A stretch of DNA of 64,000 nucleotides, from positions 81,029,566-81,093,565 of the forward strand of contig OZ024928.1 of NCBI GenBank assembly GCA_964017235.1, written 5' to 3'. Of this stretch, positions 35,639-45,909 are shown one piece after another. The first letter of the stretch is position 1; each line of letters opens with the position of its first letter. The translations under genes and the position numbers were made by a program. This DNA is from Sabellastarte sp. h YS-2021 (taxonomy: Eukaryota > Annelida > Polychaeta > Sabellida > Sabellidae). Under the pieces are notes generated by a model. It worked only from the letters and a program-made list of their open reading frames with translations, made no database searches and was not told where the DNA came from.

Positions 35639-35765
35639 GTTTCTGAGACACAACCCAGACAAATGTTTTCCCATCACCTGCCTTCCTGACTGACCCCTTT
35701 CCCCCTACCACCTGCCGATGGGTGAAAACAATACCCTGACAGCCTTAAGGGCTGTGGGGTAAAAG
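35639..35765 (+). repeat. right half of the interrupted AGGTCA unit with F4 3' end
   Basis: Continues GTTTCTGAGACACAACCCAG and ends with GACAGCCTTAAGGGCTGTGGGGTA. A partial repeat of the last ~16 bases follows. Confidence 0.78.
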
Positions 35766-35781
35766 GGCTGTGGGGTAAATA

Positions 35782-35884
35782 CTAGTGCTGGGACGAGTTG
35801 ACGGTAACTCGAGTCGTAACTCGGAAGTGATATTTGGGGACAACATTGAGTTACGCAATATAAACTCGAGTTTTCATGAAATAA
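35782..35884 (+). mobile_element. end fragment of a hAT-like element
   Basis: TAGTGCTGGGACGAGTTGAC resembles the TAGTG... ends of the complete hAT elements in this window. Its partner end is not found; the F2 copy B begins at 35885. Confidence 0.4.
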
Positions 35885-38569
35885 ACTAGATTGGGCCAAC
35901 TCGGCGCCAACATATCCCCAGACAGGTCATCACTCACGCCACAGGTTTTGATCGGAAATTTTTTAAAACATAATTACCCATTATTATATGAACTTCAGCA
36001 CATCAATCTACTCTGTTTATATCTCCCCAAGGAAGATGGTGTATCCCCAGACGCCGAATACATAACTCAAATTATATTTTCAATCTTCCTGCAATGATAA
36101 CTCTAAACCTATTTTCAAAGTATTTAAATGATTGATGATTGAATGTCCATTCTAAAATAATAATCCCAAAAGAGCATATCTGTTTCTATATTTGTTGACA
36201 AATAAAATATTATTTTTAACTCAACTCATCATATTTTTCAATCTTCCTTCAAAGTATTTAAATGATTGATGATTCAATGTCCATTCTAAAATTCATAATC
36301 CCAAAAGCGCATATCTGTTTCTATATTTGTTCACAAATAAAATATTATTTAAAAAAAAATTGTTTATATCATTATTTTATTATATTATTTTTAGAATTTG
36401 CAAATTGTTTTCAGTTATTCATTTCCTCTATACCTATATATGTGGTCTATATATATGCAACCTAAATATGTGACACAATCTCAGTTCTGACTCCCCTTTG
36501 TGTTATATGTAATGAAGCCCACCACCTCCCACCCCCACCCCTCTCCCCTTCTCCACACCTCTCTCACTATTACACAAGATCTGCAACCCCATTGAGTTCT
36601 TTGTTTCTCATCTGATATCATTAAATACCATTGTTTATTTAGTGTCACTCAATATAGCTGGAGGTCCCAGAGGTGGGTGGGGGGAATCCGGGTGGGGGAT
36701 GTGGGTTGAGCATAAATGGTAAACAAACAATCTATATAAAAGGGGTACTCAAATACAAAAAGAATTGAGAATTTTAAGTATGTGATTATCAACTGAAATG
36801 AGTTCATAACTGTAGGAGCTGTGCCAAAATTAACTGAGGCAAGTTGAATAAAACTGGGCTAGTTGAGGGTTAAAAATCCCCTAGTTTTACTACATAAGGA
36901 TATAATTTCATTAATATTGGGACTTAAAGCTCACTTAAAGTGTCCATTTTGTCTACTTGAATATGTTTAACCAGTTTCATTTTAAAAAGTGAAAAACTCA
37001 GCAAGCAGAGGTATAACACACAAAAATAAGTTCTTAAAAGACTAAGATAGCCATAACATTATTAATATTCAAAATTTAAATAGACAGGCATTTCCTTTTA
37101 AAAATTCAAAGATTTCAGCTGTATACCCCACATCGTTTGACAGTTACTGGGCTTTAAAGTGGCATAATATCCATAAATTGGGTTTCTGTGGGCATTTTAC
37201 AATTGTTAAAGAGACCTTAGCAATTAAACTACAGATCTGAAACTTTTTGGGGGACATACATAACAAACAAAAATTATATATAATACAGTTTAAGACTTGT
37301 CACACTAAGCATTTCCAAATAACAGGGCAAAATACTGAAAAAATGTCAAAAAAGGCACTTGGGCGAGTGTCTATGGCCCTCATACACAGGTTAAATGTCT
37401 ACTAAAAACCTTGATTTTCGGCATATGTAAAAAGGACATAATAATGCATTCCCAGATGGGATTTCAGCTCCATCAATCACATAGTTTAACAGTTACAGGG
37501 CTTAAAGGTGGTAAAAAGTCCAAATATTGGGTCATTGTGGGCCTTTTAGAGATCTCGATGTGGCTTTCAAATTAAAGCTTCAGACTTAAAATTTGTTACA
37601 TACTAAGATTACACATAGAATATGTATCTAATAAAGTTTGAAACTTCTCAGACTTACCATTTCCAAGTTACAGAGCAAAATATGTGAAAAATGTCTTAAA
37701 AGGGTCACTCAGGTGGGTGTTTAAGGTCCTCATACACAGGTTAAATGTCTACTTGAAGCCTTGATTTTTGGCACATGTAAAAAGAACATAATAATGTATT
37801 CCCAGATGAGATTTCAGCTCTATCAGTCACATAGTTTAACAGTCACAGGCCTTAAAATTGGCAAAAAGTCCAAATATTGGGTCTTTATGGGCCTTCTAGA
37901 GACCTAAATGTAGCCTTCAAATTAAAGCTTCAGACTTAAAATTTGTCACATACTAAGATTACACATAGAATATGCATCTAATACAGTTTGAAACTTCTTA
38001 GACTTACCATTTCCAAGTTACAGGGAAAAATATGTGAAAAATGTCTAAAAATGGTCACTCGGGTGGGGATTTATGGTCCTCATACACAGGTTAAATGTCT
38101 TCTTAAAGCCTTAATTTTTGGCACATATAAAAATAACATACTAATATCTTCTCAGATAGGATTTGAGCTCTATCAGTCACATAGTTTGACAGTCACAGGG
38201 CTTAAAAGTAGCAAAAAGTCCAAATATTGGGTCTTTGGGAGCCTTTTAGAGACCTCAATTTGACCTTCAAAATTAAAGCTTCAGACTTAAAATCTGTTAC
38301 ATACTAAGATTACACACAGAATATATATCTAATACAGTTTGAAACTTCTCAGACTTACCATTTCCAAGTTACAGGGAAAAAGATGTGAAAAATGTCTTAT
38401 AAGGGTCACTCGGGTGGGTGTTTATGGTCCTGATACACAGGTTAACTGTCTATTAAAGGCCTAAATGTTGGGGCACATATAAGAAAACACATAGATATAT
38501 TCCCAGATGATATTTAACTTAGATGAGAGACATAGTTTGAAAGCTACAGTGCTTGAAAGTGGCAAAAAG
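35885..38569 (+). mobile_element. F2 copy B, 3'-truncated
   Basis: Nearly identical to 30280-32958 (scattered single differences and small indels). It begins ACTAGATTGGGCCAACTCGG and stops at GGCAAAAAGTG, where the 73-bp satellite begins in the opposite orientation, so the CGG tract and 3' hairpin are missing. Confidence 0.88.
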
Positions 38570-40760
38570 TGGGGGATGGGGGAGGAGAGGAGGATCTCAG
38601 CCATGTACACAGTGAGGGATGCTCACTGACATATGTCCCTAGTGGGGGATGGGGGAAGAGAGGAGGATCTCTGCCATGTACGCAATGGGGGACACTCTGT
38701 GACACATGTTCCTAGTGAGGGATGGGGGAGGAGAAGAGGACCTGTGCCATGTATGCAGTGGGGGATGCTCACTGACACATGTCCTTAGTGGAGGATGGGG
38801 GAGGAGAGGAGGATCTTAGCCATGTACGCAGTGGGGGATGCTGAATGACACATGTCCCTAGTGGGAGATGGGGGAGGAGAGGAGGATCTGTGGTATGTAC
38901 ACACTGGGGGATGTCCCTAGTAGTGAGTGGAATCGCCTCAATTTTATTGGTCGATTATTCGTCTATTTTCCGACCGATGATCGACCCATAATCGACTTTT
39001 TTACTCCATTCTCATGAAACACTTTCCGGGATAAAATGTATTTCAATCCGGTAAGAATAACGGTGTTCCCGACTTATAGAAGCTACCAAAAGTACCCACT
39101 TCCGGTAAACATGGCGGTAGTTTCTAAACAAACTCAAAATTTGCGAGAAATCTGTTAATTTATTGAAGGAAAGTTCTGGAAACTGCCCAAAATATAAAAA
39201 AATATGTGGATATTGAGATACATAAAGAGGGGTGAGATTTAATCGATTTCTAGAAGTTGTCAGTGACCAAACGCAATTGTACCATGACACCGACGATTGA
39301 TCAAACGTTGGTCTAATCGTCCACCCACTAGTCCCTAGTGGGAATTAGAGGAGGATCTGTCCCATGTACGTGGAGGACATCAGTCAGATATGTCCCTAGT
39401 GGGGGATGGGGGAGGAAATCATGATCTGTGCCATGTACATATTGGGGGACGCTCAGTCAGGTTTGTACCTAGTTGGGATTGGGGAGGAGGTAGGATCTCT
39501 GGCATGTACACAGCGGGTGACACTCAGTGACACGTGTCCTCAGTGGGGGATGGGGGAGAAGAGGATCTGTGCCATGAACATAGTGGGGGATGCTCACTGA
39601 CACATGTCCCTACTTGGGGATGGGGGAGGAGAGGAGGATCTCTGCCATGTATGCAGTTGTATACGCTTAGTGACACAATTCCCTAGTGGGGGATGGGGGA
39701 GGATCTGTCCCATGTATGCCGTGGGGACACTCACTGACATATGTGCCCAGTGAGGGATGGGGGAGGAGAGGAGAATCTCTGGCATGTACGCAGTGGGGGA
39801 CGCTAAGTGACACATGTTCCCACTGGGGGATGGGGGAGGAGAGGAGGATCTCTGCCATGTACACAGTGGGGGATGCTCACTGACATATGTCCCCAGTGGG
39901 GATGGGAGAGGAGAGGAGGATCTGTGCCATGTATGCAGTGAGGGATACTCACTTACATATGTCCCCAGTGGGGGATGGGGGAGAAGAGGATTTCTGGCAT
40001 GTACGCAGCGGGGGATGCTCAGTGACACATGTCCCCAGTGGGGATGGGGGAGGAGAGGAGGACCTCTGCCATGTACACAGTGGTGGACACTCACTGACAT
40101 ATGTCCCCAGTCGGGGATGGGGGAGGAGAAGAGGATCTCTGGCATGTACGCAGCGGGGGATGCTCAGTGACACATGTCCCCAGAGGGGGATGGGGGAGGA
40201 GAGGAGGACCTCTGCCATGTACACAGTGGTGGACACTCACTTACATATGTCCCCAGTGGGGGATGGGGGAGGAGAAGAGGATCTCTGGCATGTACGCAGC
40301 AGGGGATGCTCAGTGACACATGTCCCCAGTGGGGGATGGGGGAGGAAAGGAGGATCTCTGCCATGTAGTGGTGGACACTCCGATATGTATCTAGTCGGAG
40401 ATGGGGGAGGAGGCGAATCTCAGCAATGAACACAATGGGGGATACTGATGCATGTCCTTAGTGGGAGATGGGGGAGGAGCGGAGAATCTCAGCCATGTAT
40501 GTAGTAGGGGATGCTCAGTCAGATATGTACCTAGTGGGGCATGGGGGAGGAGAGGAGGATCTCTGCAATGTACTCGGTGGGATATGCTCAGTGACACATT
40601 TCCCTAGTGGGGGATGGGAGAGGAATGGAGGATCTGTGCCATGTATACAGTGGGGGACAATCACTGACATATGTCCCCAGTAGGGGATGGGGGAAGAGAG
40701 GAGGAGCTCTGCCATGGGGATGCTCAATGACACATGTCCCAGTGGGGGATGGGGGGGGAG
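38570..40760 (-). repeat. 73-bp satellite array 2 (inverted), interrupted by a MITE
   Basis: The reverse complement of the unit (GTGGGGGATGCTCACTGACA) repeats every ~73-74 bp, about 24 copies in all, on both sides of the MITE at 38921-39330. Confidence 0.93.
38921..39330. mobile_element. hAT-type MITE, 410 bp
   Basis: Ends TAGTGAGTGG / CCACCCACTA with perfect 8-bp duplication GTCCCTAG (38913-38920, 39331-39338). Inserted in a satellite monomer, so younger than the array. Confidence 0.9.
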
Positions 40761-40764
40761 TGAG

Positions 40765-41000
40765 AGGGCGACCAAAGATGTTACTATCATTTCTGAATGC
40801 GTGTTCCATAATGTTATACTCGTATTTTGTGATAAATAAAAGCTATCATTTCAATGATCTATTTTTTCTCTTCAAATAATGATTTCTCTTTGAGGCATCT
40901 ATCATTACGGACATAGCGTGGTGGGAGACGTCCCCCACTACATACATACCATCCCCCATCGCGCGCACTCACTTCAGCGCTGGGGATGCCCCTCCACATT
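40765..41000 (-). repeat. head segment E2 of satellite array 2
   Basis: Inverted match to 45640-45905: GAGGCATCTATCATTACGGA, GACGTCCCCCACTAC, GCGCGCACTCACTTCAGCG. It sits on the same relative side of its array as E3. Confidence 0.85.
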
Positions 41001-41060
41001 TCTGCTTAACAAATAAGGAAGTGACGACAGAAATAATTTAAATATCTTCGGCAATTTCCG

Positions 41061-41282
41061 TAGTGGTGGTGGACCAATTCACGCCCGGGTACCAATTCAC
41101 GCCCACCCCTAAATTTATCCAAAACAATCACAGTTAAACAATAAATTACAAATGTAAATGATCCATTAGATGATCATCTATGATGTTCTAAACATCTTCT
41201 CAATGAAAAATAATAAATCTTCCAAGAAAATTGAGGGTGGGCGTGAATTGGTACCCGGGTGTGAATTGGTCCACCACCACTA
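41061..41282. mobile_element. 222-bp MITE with TA ends (copy 1)
   Basis: TIRs of about 45 bp start TAGTGGTGGTGGACCAATTC and end in the matching CCACCACCACTA. TA at both ends suggests a Tc1/mariner-type TA duplication. Second copy inverted at 59518-59738. Confidence 0.88.
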
Positions 41283-41329
41283 TGCAAATTATGCCATTTT
41301 AAAGAGCATTTTAGGTGCTGATTTTATGT

Positions 41330-41520
41330 AGAAATTATATTATCGCCCCTTAAAAACCATTCTAACTGGTTTATTTTTTATTTGATGTTAGTAAAATAGT
41401 TGAATAACTTGCGCTTGTGTCAATTCATATTTAAATACTGTAAAAAGAAATCCCCAAAATTACACTTAAAACAAGCAAAAATAAGGTTTTTGTGTCCAAG
41501 TTGTGCCAAGTTACGGCAGG
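41330..41520 (-). repeat. copy of an interspersed repeat also at 59745-60480
   Basis: The reverse complement contains GCCGTAACTTGGCACAACTT, CTTGTTTTAAGTGT and ACACAAGCGCAAGTTATTC. These match the two sides of the hAT element at 59841-60372, giving an empty-site copy. Confidence 0.7.
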
Positions 41521-42071
41521 AGGCAGTAGTATCTACCACAGTATAGGTCGCTCTTTCGAAGGACGGTATACGCACCCGTCGAATCCACCGTACGCGAGGA
41601 TACATATATGGTCGATGGTCCAGTTTTCGTGCTAGCACTAGTTTTCGTGTGTTTGCAGCATATTTAACAATATCTCAGCCAATATAAAATGAAATTTCTT
41701 CAAATAAAAACTGACATAATCTACTGGTATTTTTCTTTAAAATGATACTTTTATCATTTCTGTAGTTGAATCAGGTACTTGGATATCACTTGTTAAACTC
41801 TTTTAGTCCTTATTTTGGGTTCATGCAATAGTTTGTTTGCCAATAAATTTTTATCAATGCAATGTGAAATTTTGTTAATCTTCAATTGCTTGTAAATCTG
41901 CCAATACATAACCAATTTTTACAATTAAAACACCATTGTAAAGTTTATTGTGTAGAGTTCAACAGTTATGTCTTTCTTTGTGTATAATATTGTGCAAAAA
42001 TTGTTTAATTTTAAAGTTTATGAAATAGCCAACAGATAGCATGAAAACTGGATCAGTAACCCTGTGACATA
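41521..42071. other. AT-rich non-coding stretch
   Basis: No exon or repeat family recognised. Confidence 0.4.
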
Positions 42072-42268
42072 TACCGTATTTTTCCAAAATATGGCCCGGG
42101 CGTTAATTATTTTCAAATGGTTATCAGACCAGGCGTTAAATTGAACCAGGCGTTCTTTTGAAGTATAAAAACAGTGTCATAAATTGTAAACAGTGTGCTT
42201 GGTACCCAGGCGTTAATTTGAACCAGGCGTTTATTTGAACCTGGGCGTTATTTTGGAAATTTACGGTA
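42072..42268. mobile_element. ~197-bp MITE with TA ends
   Basis: TACCGTATTTTTCCAAAATA at the left and TTTTGGAAATTTACGGTA at the right are imperfect inverted repeats. Several CCAGGCGTTAATTTGAACC motifs lie inside. Likely TA target duplication. Confidence 0.72.
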
Positions 42269-42407
42269 ACCTTTGACATTCAAAATGAAATGATTGCAAC
42301 AAATATTTTTCAGCATTTTAGTTGATATTTTCTTCATAATTCGGCATAAATATTGCCTGAAGTATTTTATAGTTGTGGAGAACTTAGTGTAAACTTGTTT
42401 TATCACA

Positions 42408-42997
42408 TATAGTGGATGATCGTAAAGTCGATCACTTAAGGGACACTTATAAAGAGAGATTGTTCTAACTTCATAAAATTAAAATCAACCTTAAAATATT
42501 AAGGTACATTGAAAAATATGACTTCATAAAGCAAATAAACTAACAAACTGCTGCAACACTTCAAAGATTTTTTTTCAACAGAAACTTCAAACTTGGTTTT
42601 GAAAATGCAGAAAACAGAATGTCATTTCTAAGGTTGATCATTAAGTCGATCACCTAGTACCACCACTTTCACAGGGATCAACAAGATGAAAGCTTTGTTA
42701 CAAGATTATCAATTACATCTATAGAACAAAAATTTGCACATAGATTTTATTCTAGTTGTATTATAATAAACTGGATGGTTTATTTCTGTATTGATGTAAT
42801 ATTTTAGTGTTAATTTCAGAAAATATAAAAATATATCCGCTTGGAACATATTGAATGACTATTTTTGTAGAATAAATTTAAGAAAAGGGTGTTTGTTTAT
42901 TTTCCAATTCAAATGAAGTTTGCGATGTGCGGTAAAGCTGTCAATGCTGACCGATCGACTTAATGAGCATATCGACATAATGATCATCTACGTACTA
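42408..42997. mobile_element. candidate TIR element with GTCGAT motifs
   Basis: The left end AGTGGATGATCGTAAAGTCG and right end CGACATAATGATCATCTACG are imperfect inverted repeats; an internal GATCATTAAGTCGATCAC copy lies at 42635. The target duplication is unclear. Confidence 0.5.
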
Positions 42998-43029
42998 TAC
43001 TTTATTGATATTTTTTATTAAGTACGCAC

Positions 43030-43257
43030 GGGTGGACACAAAGATAAACGGACACGAAGATAAACGATTTTCGGAAATTTGCATATTTTCGTTGAATAAA
43101 CAAAAATAATTCACCAAATAACCAAGAAATATCATAAAAATATTTGTTTCAGTCTATTTTAATATGTAATGTATATGATTTTGTTGTTTACATAGCTTTA
43201 TTTTTCATTCCAAAAAACGTTTATCTTCGTGTCCACCGTTTATCTTTGTGTCCACCC
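43030..43257. mobile_element. 228-bp MITE
   Basis: TIRs of ~40 bp: GGGTGGACACAAAGATAAAC ... GTTTATCTTTGTGTCCACCC, with an inner GGACACGAAGATAAACG repeat. AT-rich centre. Confidence 0.85.
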
Positions 43258-43639
43258 ATGATTACTGGTGCAACTGACATACGTACTACCCCCATACACA
43301 CACCTAAAGTAGAACAACTGCGCCACACAGTAAAAAGAAAATTTAGCCAATCAGGAAAACAAACATACCACCATCTAAACTACTTTGGACGTTTATTTCA
43401 GCAACTGTTTTATTCTGCATTGTTTCGAGCGTTCTTCAAAAACTTCCCATCATGCATCTGTAATTTACGCCACAGCGCTTTTTGAGAGAGGCATCCGAGG
43501 TTCAGCGCTGAAGAGAGGCAGACACAGCCGGCCTCGGGGCCCACTGTGCACTGTGCAATGTTGCAGTGGGACATGCTTTATGCACAATGGGAACCGCTCA
43601 ATGAGCATGCAGTTTTTCATGAAATTATAAATTTATTAT

Positions 43640-44400
43640 TAAATGGCAAGCATAACTATCACTATCTATTCTGTCTCCCCATTTTATGACACAGTGGGCC
43701 TATACCCAAACATTTACTTACACAGTGAGCACCACCCTCGCCATCTACTGTACATAGAAAGTCCAGCCTCATTTCCTCCTTACTTGCACAGTGGGCCCAT
43801 ACCTCCTCATTTATGACATAGTGGGCCTATACCCCCTCATTTACTTACAGAGTGAGCAAAAATCTCGTCATCTACTGTACACAAACTGTCCAGCCTCACT
43901 TACTCCCTTACTTGCACAGTGGGCCCATACCTCCTCATTTTATGACACAGTGGGCCTATACCCCTCATTTACTTACACATAGTGAGCAGCACCCTCGCCA
44001 TCTACTGTACACAGACTGTCCAACCTCAGTTCCTCCCTTACTTGCACAGTGGGCACCACCCTCGTCATCTACTGTACACAGACTGTCCAGCCTTAGTTCC
44101 TCTGTTACTTGTACAGTGGGCACATACCTCCTCATTTTATGACATAGTGGGCCTATACCGCCCATTTACTTACCCAGTGGGCACCACCCTTGCCATCTAC
44201 TGTATACAGACTGTCCAGCCACCCTTCCTCCTTTACTTGCACAGTGGGCCCATACCTACTCATTTTATGACACAGTACTAGTGGGCCTATACTCCCTCAT
44301 TTATTTACACAGTGAGCACCACCCTCGCCATCTACTGTAAACAGACTGTCCAGCCTCATTTCCTCCCTTACTTGCACACTGGGCCCATACCTCATCATCA
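43640..44400 (+). repeat. 128-bp tandem array, about 6 copies
   Basis: Unit: ACAGTGGGCCTATACCC, CACCACCCTCGCCATCTACT, GTACACAGACTGTCCAGCCT, CTTGCACAGTGGGCCCATAC. Inverted array of the same unit at 45010-45540. Confidence 0.92.
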
Positions 44401-44856
44401 ATGTACAACTACAACCCCCAACCTTCACCTCCTACACCATAAGGTTTTGGAGACATAGCCAACACAAGATCAAGGCCACTACAGCAAGGTCAAATTATGG
44501 TCAAATCATGATGTCGCACAAAAACACCAGCGAACAATTGTCCTTATCAAGTATCAACCTTTACACCTTACAGATTCCATGATACACCACAGACAACACT
44601 GTGAAGGTCAAGGTCACTACAGCAAGGTCAAAGGTCAAATCAAGGTCACACCAGGATGTTGCAGGTCAAAGGTCAAATCAAGATCACACCAGGATATCGT
44701 ACACCTACACCCTCAGCCAATGTTTCTGCCAAGTATCAACTTCTTACATCTTATGGTTTCTGAGATACAGCCCAGGCAAATTTTTTCCCACCACCCAACT
44801 GGACACCCACCCATCTAACAATACCCCAACAGCCTTTAATAGGTGTGGGGTAAAAA
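44401..44856 (+). repeat. AGGTCA units with F4 3' end
   Basis: About three AGGTCA-rich units (AAGGTCAAAGGTCAAATCAA near 44625) ending ACCCCAACAGCCTTTAATAGG...GTGGGGTA at 44822-44852. It separates the two oppositely oriented 128-bp arrays. Confidence 0.8.
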
Positions 44857-45009
44857 GGTATCATATCTTTTTTATTATTGGTTCTAGAGTTTTGAAATGT
44901 GAAAACAATAGATATGAAATCATAGCCTGTCAATCCAAAGGCAAATGTCAAATTTGACCTTTGACCCTTGTTTCCAGGTCAAGAGGGTCATCTTATTAAA
45001 AGAGCTCAT

Positions 45010-45540
45010 ATCTCTCTTATTATTGGTTTGTGTCCAGTAGATGGCACCACCCTCAGTAGATGGTTAGGATGGTGTTGATTGTGTAAGTAAATGAGGGGGT
45101 ATAGGCCCACAGTGTCATAAAATGAGAACTTATGGGCCCATTGTGCAAGTAAGAGAGGAAATGAGGCTGGACAGTCTGTGTACAGTAGATGGCGAGGGTG
45201 CTGCTCACTGTGTAAGTAAATGTTTGGGTATAGGCCCACTGTGTCATTAAATGAGGAGGTATGGGCCCACTTTAGAAGTAAGGGAGGAACTGAGGCTGAG
45301 CAGTCTGTGTACAGTAGATGGCGAGGGTGGTGCCCACTGTGTAAGTAAATGAGGGGGTATAGGCCCACTATGTCATAAAAGGAGGAGGTATGGGCCCACT
45401 GTGCAAGTAAGGGGGGAAATGAGGCTGGACAGTCTGTGTACAGTACCTGGCGAGGGTGCTGCCCAATGTGTAAGAAAATGAAGATATATAGGCCCACTGT
45501 GTCCTAAAATGACGATATATGGGCCCACTGTGTAAATAAA
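45010..45540 (-). repeat. 128-bp tandem array, inverted, about 4 copies
   Basis: Reverse complement of the unit at 43640-44400 (GATGGCGAGGGTGGTGCCCA, GGCTGGACAGTCTGTGTACA). Confidence 0.92.
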
Positions 45541-45639
45541 AAAAGAACTATGTGCATGTTTCTGGATAAAGTTCTTTTTGTGGTTTCAATTGGGAACCAG
45601 CTTTTCATTTTGAAATAATTCGCACTCTTATTGTTACAG

Positions 45640-45905
45640 TGAGCCCCGAGGCCGACTGTGCATTCCTCCCGTCAGCGATGATCATTCTTTTGGAGGCATC
45701 CTCATCGCTGAAGTGAGTGCGCGCGATGGTGGATGGTATGTACATAGTGGGGGACGTCCCCCACCACGTTATGTCCGTAATGGGAGATGCCTCAAAGAGA
45801 AATCATTATTTGAAGAGAAAAAATAGGTCAATGAAATGTTAGTTTTTATTTGTTACACAATACGAGTATAACATTATAGAACACAAACTAATCATTCAGA
45901 AAAGA
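45640..45905 (+). repeat. head segment E3 of satellite array 3, with 18-bp palindrome
   Basis: Includes the perfect palindrome GTGGGGGACGTCCCCCAC (45747-45764), the CATCGCTGAAGTGAGTGCGC segment and AATCATTATTTGAAGAG. Inverted counterpart of 40765-41000. Confidence 0.85.
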
Positions 45906-45909
45906 TAGT

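Noticed and set aside
22889-36000. Search for a Rep/helicase gene to make F2, F4 or F6 autonomous
   Set aside because: No HUH Rep or helicase motif was seen in any frame; the elements are non-autonomous.
39594-40433. Many 60-180-residue frames on both strands
   Set aside because: They are translations of the 73-bp satellite in all frames; same for 45888-49045 and 57009-58005.
41061-41282. Shared MITE next to the 41330 and 59745 repeats as part of one larger repeat
   Set aside because: The MITE lies on opposite sides of the two repeat copies, so the association looks like two independent insertions.
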